Origin: Desulfobacterales bacterium
GTDB lineage: Bacteria > Desulfobacterota > Desulfobacteria > Desulfobacterales > JAEINQ01
Assembly: GCA_016342285.1 (NCBI GenBank)
Contig: JAEINQ010000016.1
Location: forward strand, 31,440 to 95,439
Reading direction: 5' to 3'
Length of the DNA stretch: 64,000 bases
How positions within the stretch are numbered: the first letter of the stretch is position 1; each line of letters begins with the position of its first letter. Below are positions 50,749 to 59,241 of this stretch, piece by piece. The notes beneath the pieces are model-generated. The model was not told where the DNA came from, did no database searches, and was given only the letters and a program-made list of their open reading frames with translations. Position numbers and translations under genes: made by a program.

Positions 50749-53028
50749 GTGAGCAAACCGGTTGTGGTGGTGGAATCACCAACCAAAGTAAGAACCATTG
50801 AAAAATACCTGGGAAAGGACTACCGCGTCGTTGCCACGGTGGGTCACATCAAAGACCTGCCGGAAAAGGAAATGGGCATTGATGTGGAAAATGGGTTCTC
50901 CCCGAACTACAAGACCATTCCCGGCAAGCAAAAAGTCATCACCGCCCTGAAAAAGGCGGCCGAAGGGGCTGAAACGATCTATCTGGCGCCCGACCCTGAC
51001 CGTGAAGGGGAAGCCATCGCCTGGCATACGGCCGATGTTCTGAAAAAAAAAGGACGCCGGTTCTACCGGGTCCTGTTCCATGAACTGACCCAAAATGCCA
51101 TCGTGCAATCCATGTCGGCGCCCGAAGAACTCAACCGCGACAAATACGACGCCCAGCAGGCCCGCCGCATTCTCGACCGGCTGGTGGGGTATCAGATCTC
51201 CCCGCTCTTGTGGCGCAAGGTGGCGGGCGGTTTAAGCGCCGGCCGCGTCCAGTCCGTGGCCGTTCGCATCATCTGCGAACGTGAACGCGCCATTCAGGCC
51301 TTTGGCCCCGAAGAATACTGGTCCATCACCGCTCACCTTCAGGGCCAGGTGCCGCCGCCATTCACCGCAAAGCTGGCCAAGCGCAACGGGGAAAAGATAA
51401 AAATACCCAACCAGGCCGCCGCCCAAGAGGTCCTGGCGCTTATCGACGGACAGCCGTGGCGTGTCCAAAACGTTAAAAAGAAGACAACCCGGCGAAACCC
51501 CCTGCCCCCCTTTACCACCAGCAAGTTGCAGCAGGAATCCATCCATAAGCTCAAGTTCTCCGCCCGAAAAACCATGTCCGTGGCACAGCAACTCTACGAA
51601 GGGATCGACCTGGGACCGGGCGATCCCGAAGGCCTCATTACCTATATGCGGACCGACTCCACCCGCATTGCCGCAGAGGCCGCCGAGGAGGCCCTGTCCT
51701 TGATTCGCCAGTGTTTCGGCAATAACTATGCGCCAGACCAGCCGCGTTTTTTCAAGAATCGGAAAAAAGCCCAGGATGCCCACGAGGCCATCCGCCCCAC
51801 GACCATGGCCAATACGCCTGAAAAGGTCGCCTCCCACCTGACCCCGGATCAACTCGCCCTGTACCGACTGATCTGGCAGCGGTTCGTGGCGTCTCAGATG
51901 CAGCCGGCCCTGATCGACCAGAATGCCGTGACCATCAATGTCGGTGATTTTAGTTTCACCGCCAGCGGCGCCACGATCCGGTTTCCCGGATTCATGGCAT
52001 TGTATATGAGTTCCGACCATGAAAGTGAAGAGGCGGACAGAAAGAAGAAAGAAGCGCTTCCGGAACTCACCGAAGGCATGATCCTGAACCTGGACAGAGT
52101 GGACCCCAAACAGCATTTCACCCAACCACCGCCCCGGTTTTCCGAGGCTTCCCTGGTCAAGGAGCTCGAAGAGAATGGCATCGGACGGCCCAGCACCTAT
52201 GCCGCCATCCTGAGCACCATTCGCGGCAAGGGATATGTGGATCTGGTTCGCGGATATTTCAAGCCCAGTGAACTGGGTTTTATTGTCAACGAACTGCTGG
52301 TGGCCAACTTCCCCGACGTATTCGACGTGGACTTCACGGCACGGTTGGAGGACCACCTGGACCGCATCGAAGCGGGAGACGCCAATTCCCAGGCCCTGCT
52401 CAGCCGCTTTTACGGCACCTTTCAAAAGGAGCTCGATACCGCATCAGAGAAAATGCTTAGCATGCGTGGGGTCGGCATGGACACCGGCCAAACCTGTCCG
52501 GAATGCGGCAAGCACACCCTGCACATCAAAGTGGGTAAAAACGGTCATTACCTGGCCTGCAACGGTTACCCGGACTGCAACTACAGCCGCAATTACACCC
52601 GGGACGAAAAAGGACTGGTTGCCCCCATCGAACTGCCCAAGGACGAAGCCTCCGACAAGCTCTGCGAAAAATGCGGCAAGTCCATGGTGATCAAACAGGG
52701 TCGATTCGGCCCTTTTCTCGCGTGCAGCGGTTATCCGGGCTGCAAAAACACCCTTTCCATAAACGGCAACGAAGCCGGGGCCGCCACCGGCGTGGCCTGC
52801 CCCGAAAAGGGCTGCGACGGCATGCTGGTGGAAAAACGCTCCAAGCGCGGGAAAGTCTTCTACGGCTGCAACCGCTTTCCCGACTGCAGTTTTGCCACCT
52901 GGGACAAACCGGTTGCCCGGGCCTGCCCGTCCTGCCAGGCGCCGATCCTGGTGGAGAAGGTCACCAAGAAAAACGGCACCTTTGTGGCCTGCCTGGACCG
53001 TAGCTGCGGATTCAAGGAGAAGGCCTGA
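50749..53028 (+). CDS. topA: DNA topoisomerase I
   Basis: 759 aa from GTG 50749 (AAGGT eight bases upstream); an ATG at 50704 would add 15 residues. It relaxes negative supercoils. The Toprim domain starts KPVVVVESPTKVRTIEKYLG with APDPDREGEAIAWH. The active-site Tyr lies in GLITYMRTDSTRIA. KFSARKTMSVAQQLYEG and ENGIGRPSTYAAIL are further family motifs. Four C-terminal zinc-ribbon units follow (CPECGKHTL, CEKCGKSMV, CPEKGCDGML, CPSCQAPIL), one more than in many homologues. Confidence 0.95.
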   Translation: MSKPVVVVESPTKVRTIEKYLGKDYRVVATVGHIKDLPEKEMGIDVENGFSPNYKTIPGKQKVITALKKAAEGAETIYLAPDPDREGEAIAWHTADVLKKKGRRFYRVLFHELTQNAIVQSMSAPEELNRDKYDAQQARRILDRLVGYQISPLLWRKVAGGLSAGRVQSVAVRIICERERAIQAFGPEEYWSITAHLQGQVPPPFTAKLAKRNGEKIKIPNQAAAQEVLALIDGQPWRVQNVKKKTTRRNPLPPFTTSKLQQESIHKLKFSARKTMSVAQQLYEGIDLGPGDPEGLITYMRTDSTRIAAEAAEEALSLIRQCFGNNYAPDQPRFFKNRKKAQDAHEAIRPTTMANTPEKVASHLTPDQLALYRLIWQRFVASQMQPALIDQNAVTINVGDFSFTASGATIRFPGFMALYMSSDHESEEADRKKKEALPELTEGMILNLDRVDPKQHFTQPPPRFSEASLVKELEENGIGRPSTYAAILSTIRGKGYVDLVRGYFKPSELGFIVNELLVANFPDVFDVDFTARLEDHLDRIEAGDANSQALLSRFYGTFQKELDTASEKMLSMRGVGMDTGQTCPECGKHTLHIKVGKNGHYLACNGYPDCNYSRNYTRDEKGLVAPIELPKDEASDKLCEKCGKSMVIKQGRFGPFLACSGYPGCKNTLSINGNEAGAATGVACPEKGCDGMLVEKRSKRGKVFYGCNRFPDCSFATWDKPVARACPSCQAPILVEKVTKKNGTFVACLDRSCGFKEKA

Positions 53029-53068
53029 CCTGCCCGAAGGGCAAAGCCAAATGAAGAATAAAAAAACG

Positions 53069-53097
53069 TTGACAAGCCGAAACGCCGGTGGTAGTCG
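53069..53097 (+). promoter_or_regulatory. Candidate promoter of the ilv leader
   Basis: A perfect -35 TTGACA (53069-53074), a 17-base spacer and a poor -10 (TAGTCG) lie 32-60 bases before the leader ORF. The -10 weakness makes it tentative. Confidence 0.4.
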
Positions 53098-53128
53098 GTA
53101 GGCCATCAATGATCACCAAAAGGACAAC

Positions 53129-53227
53129 ATGATCGCAAACATCGCCATTTTCAGCCTTCTCCTTATTATCGGCCTCGTCGTAGGCGTACTTGCCTGCCTC
53201 GGGGAGAGAGGGCGAATAATGGCCTAA
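53129..53227 (+). CDS. Candidate ilv leader peptide, 32 aa, rich in Ile/Leu/Val
   Basis: MIANIAIFSLLLIIGLVVGV, then LACLGERGRIMA, with AAAGGA six bases before the ATG. Fifteen of 32 residues are Ile, Leu or Val, including the run LLLIIGLVV. Length and composition resemble the enterobacterial ilv leader peptides (also about 32 aa). It ends 23 bp before a perfect terminator and 251 bp before ilvB, exactly the layout of a ribosome-stalling attenuator. The alternative is a short membrane protein, since the same residues make a good transmembrane helix. Confidence 0.6.
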   Translation: MIANIAIFSLLLIIGLVVGVLACLGERGRIMA

Positions 53228-53250
53228 GTATTTTCATCAACGAAAATCAA

Positions 53251-53292
53251 AACCGTTATCAGCCGCTCCCAAGCTGATAACGGTTTTTTTTT
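53251..53292 (+). terminator. Rho-independent terminator / candidate ilv attenuator
   Basis: A perfect 13-bp stem AACCGTTATCAGC (53251-53263) / GCTGATAACGGTT (53273-53285) with a 9-base loop runs into a stretch of nine T. It stands between the ILV-rich leader ORF and ilvB. A competing antiterminator pairing was not found by eye, so termination control by leader translation is plausible but unproven. It could otherwise simply end topA transcription. Confidence 0.85.
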
Positions 53293-53478
53293 GACCCCAC
53301 ACCAAAAGGAAGCAACCACCATGATCAGTGATCGAATGAAAAAAGGGATCGAACGCACAAAGGAAAAAATTTAAAGCCATTCTGTTAACGTTGTGCCGTT
53401 TTGTCTGGGTGGCAATTTCAGGCTTTTTACATCGCAATCAAAAGTAACCCGGCACCTACAGGCTTAGGGAGAAACAAG

Positions 53479-55164
53479 ATGAAACTTACAGGCGCTCAGA
53501 TCCTCATGGAAGTCTTCGGTGAAGAAGGGGTGGATACCATTTTCGGCTACCCCGGGGGCGTGGTGATCGACATTTATGACCAACTGGTTAAGACCGAGAT
53601 TCGGCATGTGATGGTCCGCCATGAGCAGGGGGCCGTTCACGCCGCCGACGGTTATGCCCGGGCCAGCGGCAAGGTGGGGGTTTGTTTGGTCACCTCCGGC
53701 CCCGGGGCCACCAACACCGTCACCGGCATCGCATCGGCCTACTTGGACTCCATCCCCCTGGTGGTGGTCACCGGCCAGGTGCCCACCCACCTCATCGGCA
53801 ACGACGCCTTTCAAGAAGTGGACATCGTCGGTATCACCCGGCCGTGCACCAAGCACAACTACCTGGTCAAGGACACGGCCGACCTGGCCCGGGTGATCCG
53901 CGAGGCGTTCCTCATCGCCCGTTCGGGCCGCCCCGGCCCGGTTCTCATCGACATTCCCAAGGATGTGACCAATGGCCGGGCCGACTTTCGGCCGGGCGAA
54001 ACGGTGCAGATCAAGTCCTATAACCCCACCTACCAGCCCAACAAGCGACAGTTGCGGAAGGTTTTAGATGCCTTTGCTTCGGCGAAAAAACCGGTGATCC
54101 TAGCCGGAGGCGGTATCATTTCTTCCGGCGCGGCCGACGAACTGACCGCCTTTGCCCGCCGGTTGCGCGTTCCGGTGACCGGCACCCTCATGGGGCTGGG
54201 CGCCTTTCCCGGGTCCGATCCCCTCTGGCTCGGCATGATCGGCATGCATGGCACCTACCGGGCCAACATGAGCGTGGGCGACTGCGACCTGCTCATGGCT
54301 GTCGGTGCCCGCTTCGACGACCGGGTCACGGGAAAGATCGAAACCTTTGCCCGCAACGCCAAGATCATTCACATCGACATTGATCCAACGTCGCTTCGAA
54401 AGACCATTGCCGTGGCCATGCCGGTGGTCGGCGATTGCCGGGCAAGTATGACCGCGCTCAACGCCATGATCGAAGACGATCTGGTGGCCCGGGCCGTGGC
54501 AGGACGCGACGACTGGCAGGGGCAAATCGACACCTGGAAGGCCACCACGCCCCTGGCCTACAACCAGACAGATACCATCAAGCCCCAGTATGTGGTGGAA
54601 AAGCTCTTCGAACTGACCGGCGGCAAGGCCATCATCACCACCGAGGTGGGCCAGAACCAGATGTGGGCCGCCCAATACTACCATTTTGACCGGCCCGGCC
54701 ACTTCATCACCTCCGGTGGACTGGGGTGCATGGGATTCGGGTTGCCGGCAGCGATCGGCGCCCAGACCGCCTGTCCCGACAAGGTGGTGGTGGACGTCGC
54801 CGGCGACGGATCGATCCAGATGAACATCCAGGAAATGGCCACCGCCGTCCAATACCGTCTGCCGGTCAAGGTGGTGATCTTGAACAACGGCTACCTGGGC
54901 ATGGTCCGGCAATGGCAGGAGCTCTTCTACGACCGGCGTTATGCCTGCACCCGCATGGACCACGCACCGGATTTTGCCAAACTGGCCGAAGCATACGGCG
55001 CCGTGGGCTTGAGGGCCGAGCGCCCCGAAGAGGTCGAAACAATTCTTCGCCAGGGGCTGGAAACCCAAGGGCCGGTTATCATGGACTTTCGCGTGGAAAA
55101 AGAAGAGTGCGTCTACCCCATGGTACCGGCCGGCGCCGATATTACCGACATGCTCCTGTCGTAG
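53479..55164 (+). CDS. ilvB: Acetolactate synthase large subunit
   Basis: 561 aa. This ThDP enzyme makes acetolactate or acetohydroxybutyrate. The catalytic Glu is in VRHEQGAVHAADGYAR. The ThDP/Mg motif runs GDGSIQMNIQEMATAVQ to ILNN. The quinone-like FAD-binding middle domain is intact (LGMIGMHGTYRANM, GARFDDRVTGKI). ATG 53479 has GGGAG upstream; the frame is open 26 codons further up. It is followed by its regulatory subunit. Confidence 0.96.
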   Translation: MKLTGAQILMEVFGEEGVDTIFGYPGGVVIDIYDQLVKTEIRHVMVRHEQGAVHAADGYARASGKVGVCLVTSGPGATNTVTGIASAYLDSIPLVVVTGQVPTHLIGNDAFQEVDIVGITRPCTKHNYLVKDTADLARVIREAFLIARSGRPGPVLIDIPKDVTNGRADFRPGETVQIKSYNPTYQPNKRQLRKVLDAFASAKKPVILAGGGIISSGAADELTAFARRLRVPVTGTLMGLGAFPGSDPLWLGMIGMHGTYRANMSVGDCDLLMAVGARFDDRVTGKIETFARNAKIIHIDIDPTSLRKTIAVAMPVVGDCRASMTALNAMIEDDLVARAVAGRDDWQGQIDTWKATTPLAYNQTDTIKPQYVVEKLFELTGGKAIITTEVGQNQMWAAQYYHFDRPGHFITSGGLGCMGFGLPAAIGAQTACPDKVVVDVAGDGSIQMNIQEMATAVQYRLPVKVVILNNGYLGMVRQWQELFYDRRYACTRMDHAPDFAKLAEAYGAVGLRAERPEEVETILRQGLETQGPVIMDFRVEKEECVYPMVPAGADITDMLLS

Positions 55165-55266
55165 CATTTCCGCGAAATTTTATGGGTGACGGCTTCCCCG
55201 TCCAAAGCGAGAAGACAACACAATTTATGGATGGCGGCTTCGCCGCAAAGATTGAGAAGGAAGGCC

Positions 55267-55755
55267 ATGACCGAAGAAAAGCATATTCTCACCATGCTGG
55301 TGGACAACCAGCCCGGCGTCCTCTCCAGGGTGGTCGGTCTCTTCAGCGGCAGGGGATTCAACATCGACTCCCTCTGCGTGGCGGAAACCATGGACCCGGG
55401 CGTGTCACGCATCACCATCGTGACCCATGCCAACCCGCCCCTGGTGGAACAGATACTCAAGCAGCTCAACAAACTCATCAACGTGATCAAGGTCAGGGAT
55501 TTAAGCGGCGACAAATCGGTTCAGCGGGAGATGGCGCTGATCTGTGTGCGGGCCACACCGGAACACCGCGCGGAAATCCTTCGCATCGTGGACATCTTCC
55601 GGTGCAAGGTAGTGGATGTGGGGCTGGAACACTACACCATCGAGATGACCGGCGGCGAAGGCAAGCTTGAGGCCCTGCTCAACCTGCTCAACCCCATGGG
55701 CATCAAGAAAATCGCCCGGACCGGCAAGATTGCCTTGTTCCGGGAACCGAACTGA
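55267..55755 (+). CDS. ilvN: Acetolactate synthase small (regulatory) subunit
   Basis: 162 aa. An N-terminal ACT domain (HILTMLVDNQPGVLSRVVGL, FSGRGFNIDSLCVAET) binds the feedback amino acid, usually valine. The C-terminal ALS_ss_C domain has MALICVRATPEHRAEILRIV and YTIEMTGGEGKLEALLNLL. ATG 55267 has AAGGAAGG upstream. The 102-bp gap after ilvB holds a short near-duplicate of the ACAATTTATGGATGGCGGCT type that does not affect coding. Confidence 0.95.
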   Translation: MTEEKHILTMLVDNQPGVLSRVVGLFSGRGFNIDSLCVAETMDPGVSRITIVTHANPPLVEQILKQLNKLINVIKVRDLSGDKSVQREMALICVRATPEHRAEILRIVDIFRCKVVDVGLEHYTIEMTGGEGKLEALLNLLNPMGIKKIARTGKIALFREPN

Positions 55756-55760
55756 AAAAG

Positions 55761-55870
55761 GTAAGCGTTCACAGGGCACCGCATCTGCTGCGTTACCGGG
55801 CACTTGAAGTACGCATAGTACGTCTGCGTGCCCGAAGCCTTGCAGCTACGGCACCCTGTAAACGCTTACC
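55761..55870. repeat. 110-bp palindromic intergenic element, full copy
   Basis: The arm GTAAGCGTTCACAGGGCACC (55761) is inverted at the other end as GGCACCCTGTAAACGCTTAC. A centre around TACGCATAGTACGTCTGCG is itself symmetric. It would fold into a long cruciform or hairpin. A half copy in inverted orientation lies at 60153-60217. It separates ilvN from ilvC. Confidence 0.75.
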
Positions 55871-55934
55871 GTGCAAGGATTCGGAACATGTCGATCATTT
55901 CAACCCCGTGAACAGTTACGAAAAAAGCAAGGCG

Positions 55935-56003
55935 GAACCACGAATGGACACCAATGAACACCAATAATAAAGATTCGTGTCTATTCGTGTGTATTCGTGG
56001 TTC
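55935..56003. repeat. Hairpin repeat of CACGAAT-type units
   Basis: GAACCACGAATGGACACCAA, then GAACACCAAT, form the left arm; ATTCGTGTCTATTCGTGTGT, then ATTCGTGGTTC, form the right. It is the same design as the repeat at 26008. It lies 73 bp before ilvC. Confidence 0.6.
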
Positions 56004-56076
56004 AAAAAAACCGTTACCCGAAAAAATGTGTTTAAACCTCAACCCATACAAGACCAAACCGGTTTAAGGAGAAATG

Positions 56077-57129
56077 ATGGCTCAGATTGATTTTGGCGGC
56101 ACAGTGGAAGAAGTGGTAACAAGTGAAGAATTCACCCTGGAAAAAGCCCGCGAGGTACTCAAGGGTGAAACCATCGCGGTTCTCGGTTACGGGGTCCAGG
56201 GCCCCGGACAGGCCCTGAACCTTCGGGACAACGGTTTTGATGTCATCGTCGGCCAGCGACAGGGGGGATCTTCCTGGGACCGGGCCGTTGCAGACGGCTT
56301 TGTCCCCGGCAAGACCCTTTTCGACATCGAAGAGGCGGCCCGGCGCGGCACCGTCGTCGAGTTCTTACTCTCCGATGCCGGCCAGGTCGCCATGTGGCCC
56401 AAGGTGCGGGCCTGTCTCAATGAAGGCGATGCCCTGTACTTTTCCCATGGGTTCGGCGTGGTCTTCCGGGACCAGACCGACATCGTGCCGCCGGAAAACG
56501 TGGACGTGATCCTCGTCGCCCCCAAGGGCTCGGGGCGCAGCCTGCGCACCAATTTCCTCGCCGGCAGCGGCATCAATGCCAGCTTTGCCGTCCACCAGGA
56601 CTTTACCGGCCGGGCCAAGGACCGCACCCTTGCCATCGGCGTGGCCATCGGCTCGGGGTACCTGTTTAAGACCACCTTTAAAAACGAAGTCCACAGTGAC
56701 CTGACCGGTGAGCGCGGCGTGCTCATGGGGTGTCTGGCCGGCGTCATGGAAGCCCAGTACAACCTGCTTCGAAAACACGGCCACACCCCCAGCGAGGCCT
56801 TCAACGAGACCGCTGAGGAGTTGACCCAAAGCCTGATCCGCCTGGTGGCGGACAACGGCATGGACTGGATGTTTTTCAGCTGCAGCGCCACGGCCCAGCG
56901 CGGCGCCTTGGACTGGGCACCCAAGTTCCGCAAAGCCGTAGAGCCGGTTTTCGACGAGCTCTACGAGGCCGTCATTTCCGGCGCCGAAACCCGCCGGGTC
57001 ATCGAAGTCAACAGCGCCCCGGATTACCGGGAAAAACTTCAAGTAGAACTCGATGAAATCAAGAATTCGGAAATGTGGAAGACCGGCGCGGCCGTTCGTG
57101 CCCTGCGTCCGGAAAACCGCAACCGATAG
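56077..57129 (+). CDS. ilvC: Ketol-acid reductoisomerase, fungal/Bacteroidetes-like type
   Basis: 350 aa. It rearranges and reduces acetolactate for valine and isoleucine synthesis. The N-terminal NADPH domain has VLGYGVQGPGQALNLRDNGF and the knotted domain has EVHSDLTGERGVLMGCLAGV and SPSEAFNETAEELTQS-type residues (HTPSEAFNETAEEL). Segments such as VILVAPKGSGRSLRTNF, SATAQRGALDWAPKF and APDYREKLQVELDEIKNSEM resemble yeast Ilv5 more than the Escherichia coli or usual class I bacterial form. It is flanked upstream by two palindromic repeats. ATG 56077 is preferred over the ATG one codon earlier because AAGGAG is too close to the first. Confidence 0.93.
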   Translation: MAQIDFGGTVEEVVTSEEFTLEKAREVLKGETIAVLGYGVQGPGQALNLRDNGFDVIVGQRQGGSSWDRAVADGFVPGKTLFDIEEAARRGTVVEFLLSDAGQVAMWPKVRACLNEGDALYFSHGFGVVFRDQTDIVPPENVDVILVAPKGSGRSLRTNFLAGSGINASFAVHQDFTGRAKDRTLAIGVAIGSGYLFKTTFKNEVHSDLTGERGVLMGCLAGVMEAQYNLLRKHGHTPSEAFNETAEELTQSLIRLVADNGMDWMFFSCSATAQRGALDWAPKFRKAVEPVFDELYEAVISGAETRRVIEVNSAPDYREKLQVELDEIKNSEMWKTGAAVRALRPENRNR

Positions 57130-57482
57130 TGCCACCGGCCGCGGACCGTGCGCCTTTTACGCTGCATCCCGGGCGCACGGCCGGCGGGACAAAAACCGGC
57201 ACATGGGGAGATCAATAAATGAAGACAAAGGCAGGAAATATCGCCGCAGGCCGCGCCAATGGCAACCGCCTGCGGCGAATGCTCCTGGTGTGAATTCAAG
57301 CCGGTTCAGGGTCGGCAGACGATCCTGAATGCGATTTTCTTCCGGTGACCACTGACATGCCAGGTACCCGAGCCAGAAACATGTTTGAACCACCGGAATA
57401 TCGATACCAATGAAATCACCCCAAAAGCGGCAACGCCGCGTCCGATGACATCGCCCGGCGATGTCATCAAAGGAGCATGACC
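57130..57482. other. Spacer between ilvC and leuA
   Basis: 353 bp without a gene. Just after ilvC there is a 9-bp hairpin CCGTGCGCC (57146-57154) / GGCGCACGG (57172-57180) within a wider GGCCG/CGGCC symmetry, with no T-run. The rest shows nothing recognisable. Confidence 0.5.
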
Positions 57483-59021
57483 ATGAGCGATCGCGTCATC
57501 ATTTTCGACACCACCTTAAGAGACGGGGAGCAGTCCCCCGGCGCCAGCATGAACACGGCGGAAAAACTGCGTTTGGCCATTCAGATGGAAAAACTCGGCG
57601 TCGACGTCTTGGAGGCCGGGTTTCCCGCCGCTTCCGAAGGAGACTTCGAATCGGTCTCCCAGATTGCCGGAAAAATCCGCAACATGGAGGTCGCCGCCCT
57701 GTGCCGGGCCGCCAAGTCGGATATCGACAAGGCCTGGGGCGCGGTGCAGCAGGCCGTCAAACCCCGCATCCACACCTTTATCGCCACCAGTGACATCCAT
57801 ATGAAGTACAAACTCAACATGGACCGGGACCAGGTGGTCACCGCGGCCGTGGAAGCGGTGCGCTACGCCCGGTCCCTGACGGACAATGTAGAGTTTTCCG
57901 CCGAGGACGGCTCCCGCAGCGATCGGGACTTTCTCTGCCGGGTCTTTGAGGCGGCGATCACCGCCGGGGCCACCACGGTGAACCTGCCCGACACCGTCGG
58001 TTACGCCGTTCCCGACGAATTCGCCGATCTGGTCCGCTATGTCATGGCCCATACCCCCAACATGGGGCAAGCCGTACTCAGTGTCCATTGCCACAACGAT
58101 CTGGGGCTGGCCACGGCCAACACCATCGCCGCCATCACCGCCGGCGCACGCCAGGCCGAGGTCACCATCAACGGCATCGGCGAGAGGGCCGGCAACACCT
58201 CTTTAGAAGAAGTGGTCATGGCCCTGCACACCCGCCGCAACATCCTGCCCATGACCACCGGCATCCGCACCAACCTGATTTACCCCACCAGCCGGCTGGT
58301 CAGCATGATTACCGGCATCATGGTCCAGCCCAACAAGGCCATCGTGGGAGCCAACGCCTTTGCCCACGAGGCGGGCATCCACCAGGATGGCGTCCTGAAA
58401 AACCCCATGACCTATGAAATCATGAGCCCGGAAACCGTGGGCATTTCAGCCAACCGACTGGTTTTGGGAAAGCATTCGGGCCGCCACGCCCTGCGCAGCC
58501 ACCTCAAGGAGATGGGCTACGACCTCAGTGATGATGAGCTCAATATCGTCTTCACCAAATTCAAGGAATTGGCCGACAAAAAGAAAACCCTGGTGGACGA
58601 AGACCTGGAAGTCATCGTCACCGAAGGGATCCTGCGCTCTGCCGATACCTTCAAGATGGAATACCTGCACGTCACGGCAGGGACCACGGTCCTTCCCATG
58701 GCCAGCGTCAAGATGGGCATCAACGGCCGGTCGATTATCGGCGCCGGCTACGGCAATGGCCCCATCGACGCCACCTTCAACACCATCGCCAAACTGACCG
58801 GTACCGCGTCCGAACTGCTCCGGTTTTCCATCAGTGCCCTCACCGACGGCACCGATGCCCAGGGCGAAGTGACCGTGCGTCTTCGTGAAAACGGCCTGGT
58901 GGCGCTGGGCAAAGGGGCCGACCCGGACATCATCACCGCCAGCGCCAAGGCCTATGTCAACGGCTTAAACCGGCTCGAATACCTCAAGACCCATCCGTCA
59001 AACACCCGGGAGATGGTGTAG
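57483..59021 (+). CDS. leuA: 2-isopropylmalate synthase
   Basis: 512 aa. It commits 2-ketoisovalerate to leucine. The start carries IFDTTLRDGEQSPGASM, the metal-binding HCHNDLGLATANTIAAITAG follows, and NGIGERAGNTSLEEVVMAL is the third motif. The C-terminal LeuA regulatory domain is present (YLHVTAGTTVLPMASVKMGI, ATFNTIAKLTG), so leucine feedback inhibition is likely. ATG 57483 has AAAGGAG at normal distance; the ATG two codons earlier is too close. Confidence 0.95.
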   Translation: MSDRVIIFDTTLRDGEQSPGASMNTAEKLRLAIQMEKLGVDVLEAGFPAASEGDFESVSQIAGKIRNMEVAALCRAAKSDIDKAWGAVQQAVKPRIHTFIATSDIHMKYKLNMDRDQVVTAAVEAVRYARSLTDNVEFSAEDGSRSDRDFLCRVFEAAITAGATTVNLPDTVGYAVPDEFADLVRYVMAHTPNMGQAVLSVHCHNDLGLATANTIAAITAGARQAEVTINGIGERAGNTSLEEVVMALHTRRNILPMTTGIRTNLIYPTSRLVSMITGIMVQPNKAIVGANAFAHEAGIHQDGVLKNPMTYEIMSPETVGISANRLVLGKHSGRHALRSHLKEMGYDLSDDELNIVFTKFKELADKKKTLVDEDLEVIVTEGILRSADTFKMEYLHVTAGTTVLPMASVKMGINGRSIIGAGYGNGPIDATFNTIAKLTGTASELLRFSISALTDGTDAQGEVTVRLRENGLVALGKGADPDIITASAKAYVNGLNRLEYLKTHPSNTREMV

Positions 59022-59034
59022 GTTGGATTGCCGA

Positions 59035-59135
59035 ATTGACGAATTGGCGGATTGGGGAATTGATGGATTGCCGAATTGACGGATTGGAGATACGGGATGT
59101 GAGATGCGGGATGCGAGATGCGAGATGCGGATTCC
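59035..59135. repeat. Degenerate short direct repeats
   Basis: About seven ATTGACG/GATTGCCG-type units (GAATTGACGAATTGGCGGAT) are followed by five GAGATGCGG-type units. They sit between leuA and its terminator and have no coding capacity. Confidence 0.7.
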
Positions 59136-59160
59136 ACTTTGAACTTTAAACGTTGAACCA

Positions 59161-59200
59161 ACAAGAAAGGGACGCCTGTGTGGCGTCCCTTTCTTGTTTT
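59161..59200. terminator. Bidirectional terminator between leuA and the TPR gene
   Basis: A perfect 16-bp stem ACAAGAAAGGGACGCC / GGCGTCCCTTTCTTGT with a TGTGT loop (59161-59197), followed by TTT on the plus strand and bordered by AAC on the other. It ends the two convergent genes. Confidence 0.85.
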
Positions 59201-59241
59201 GAAGCAGCGAAGCCGCGTTTCATAAAATCGCGCCAGCGATT

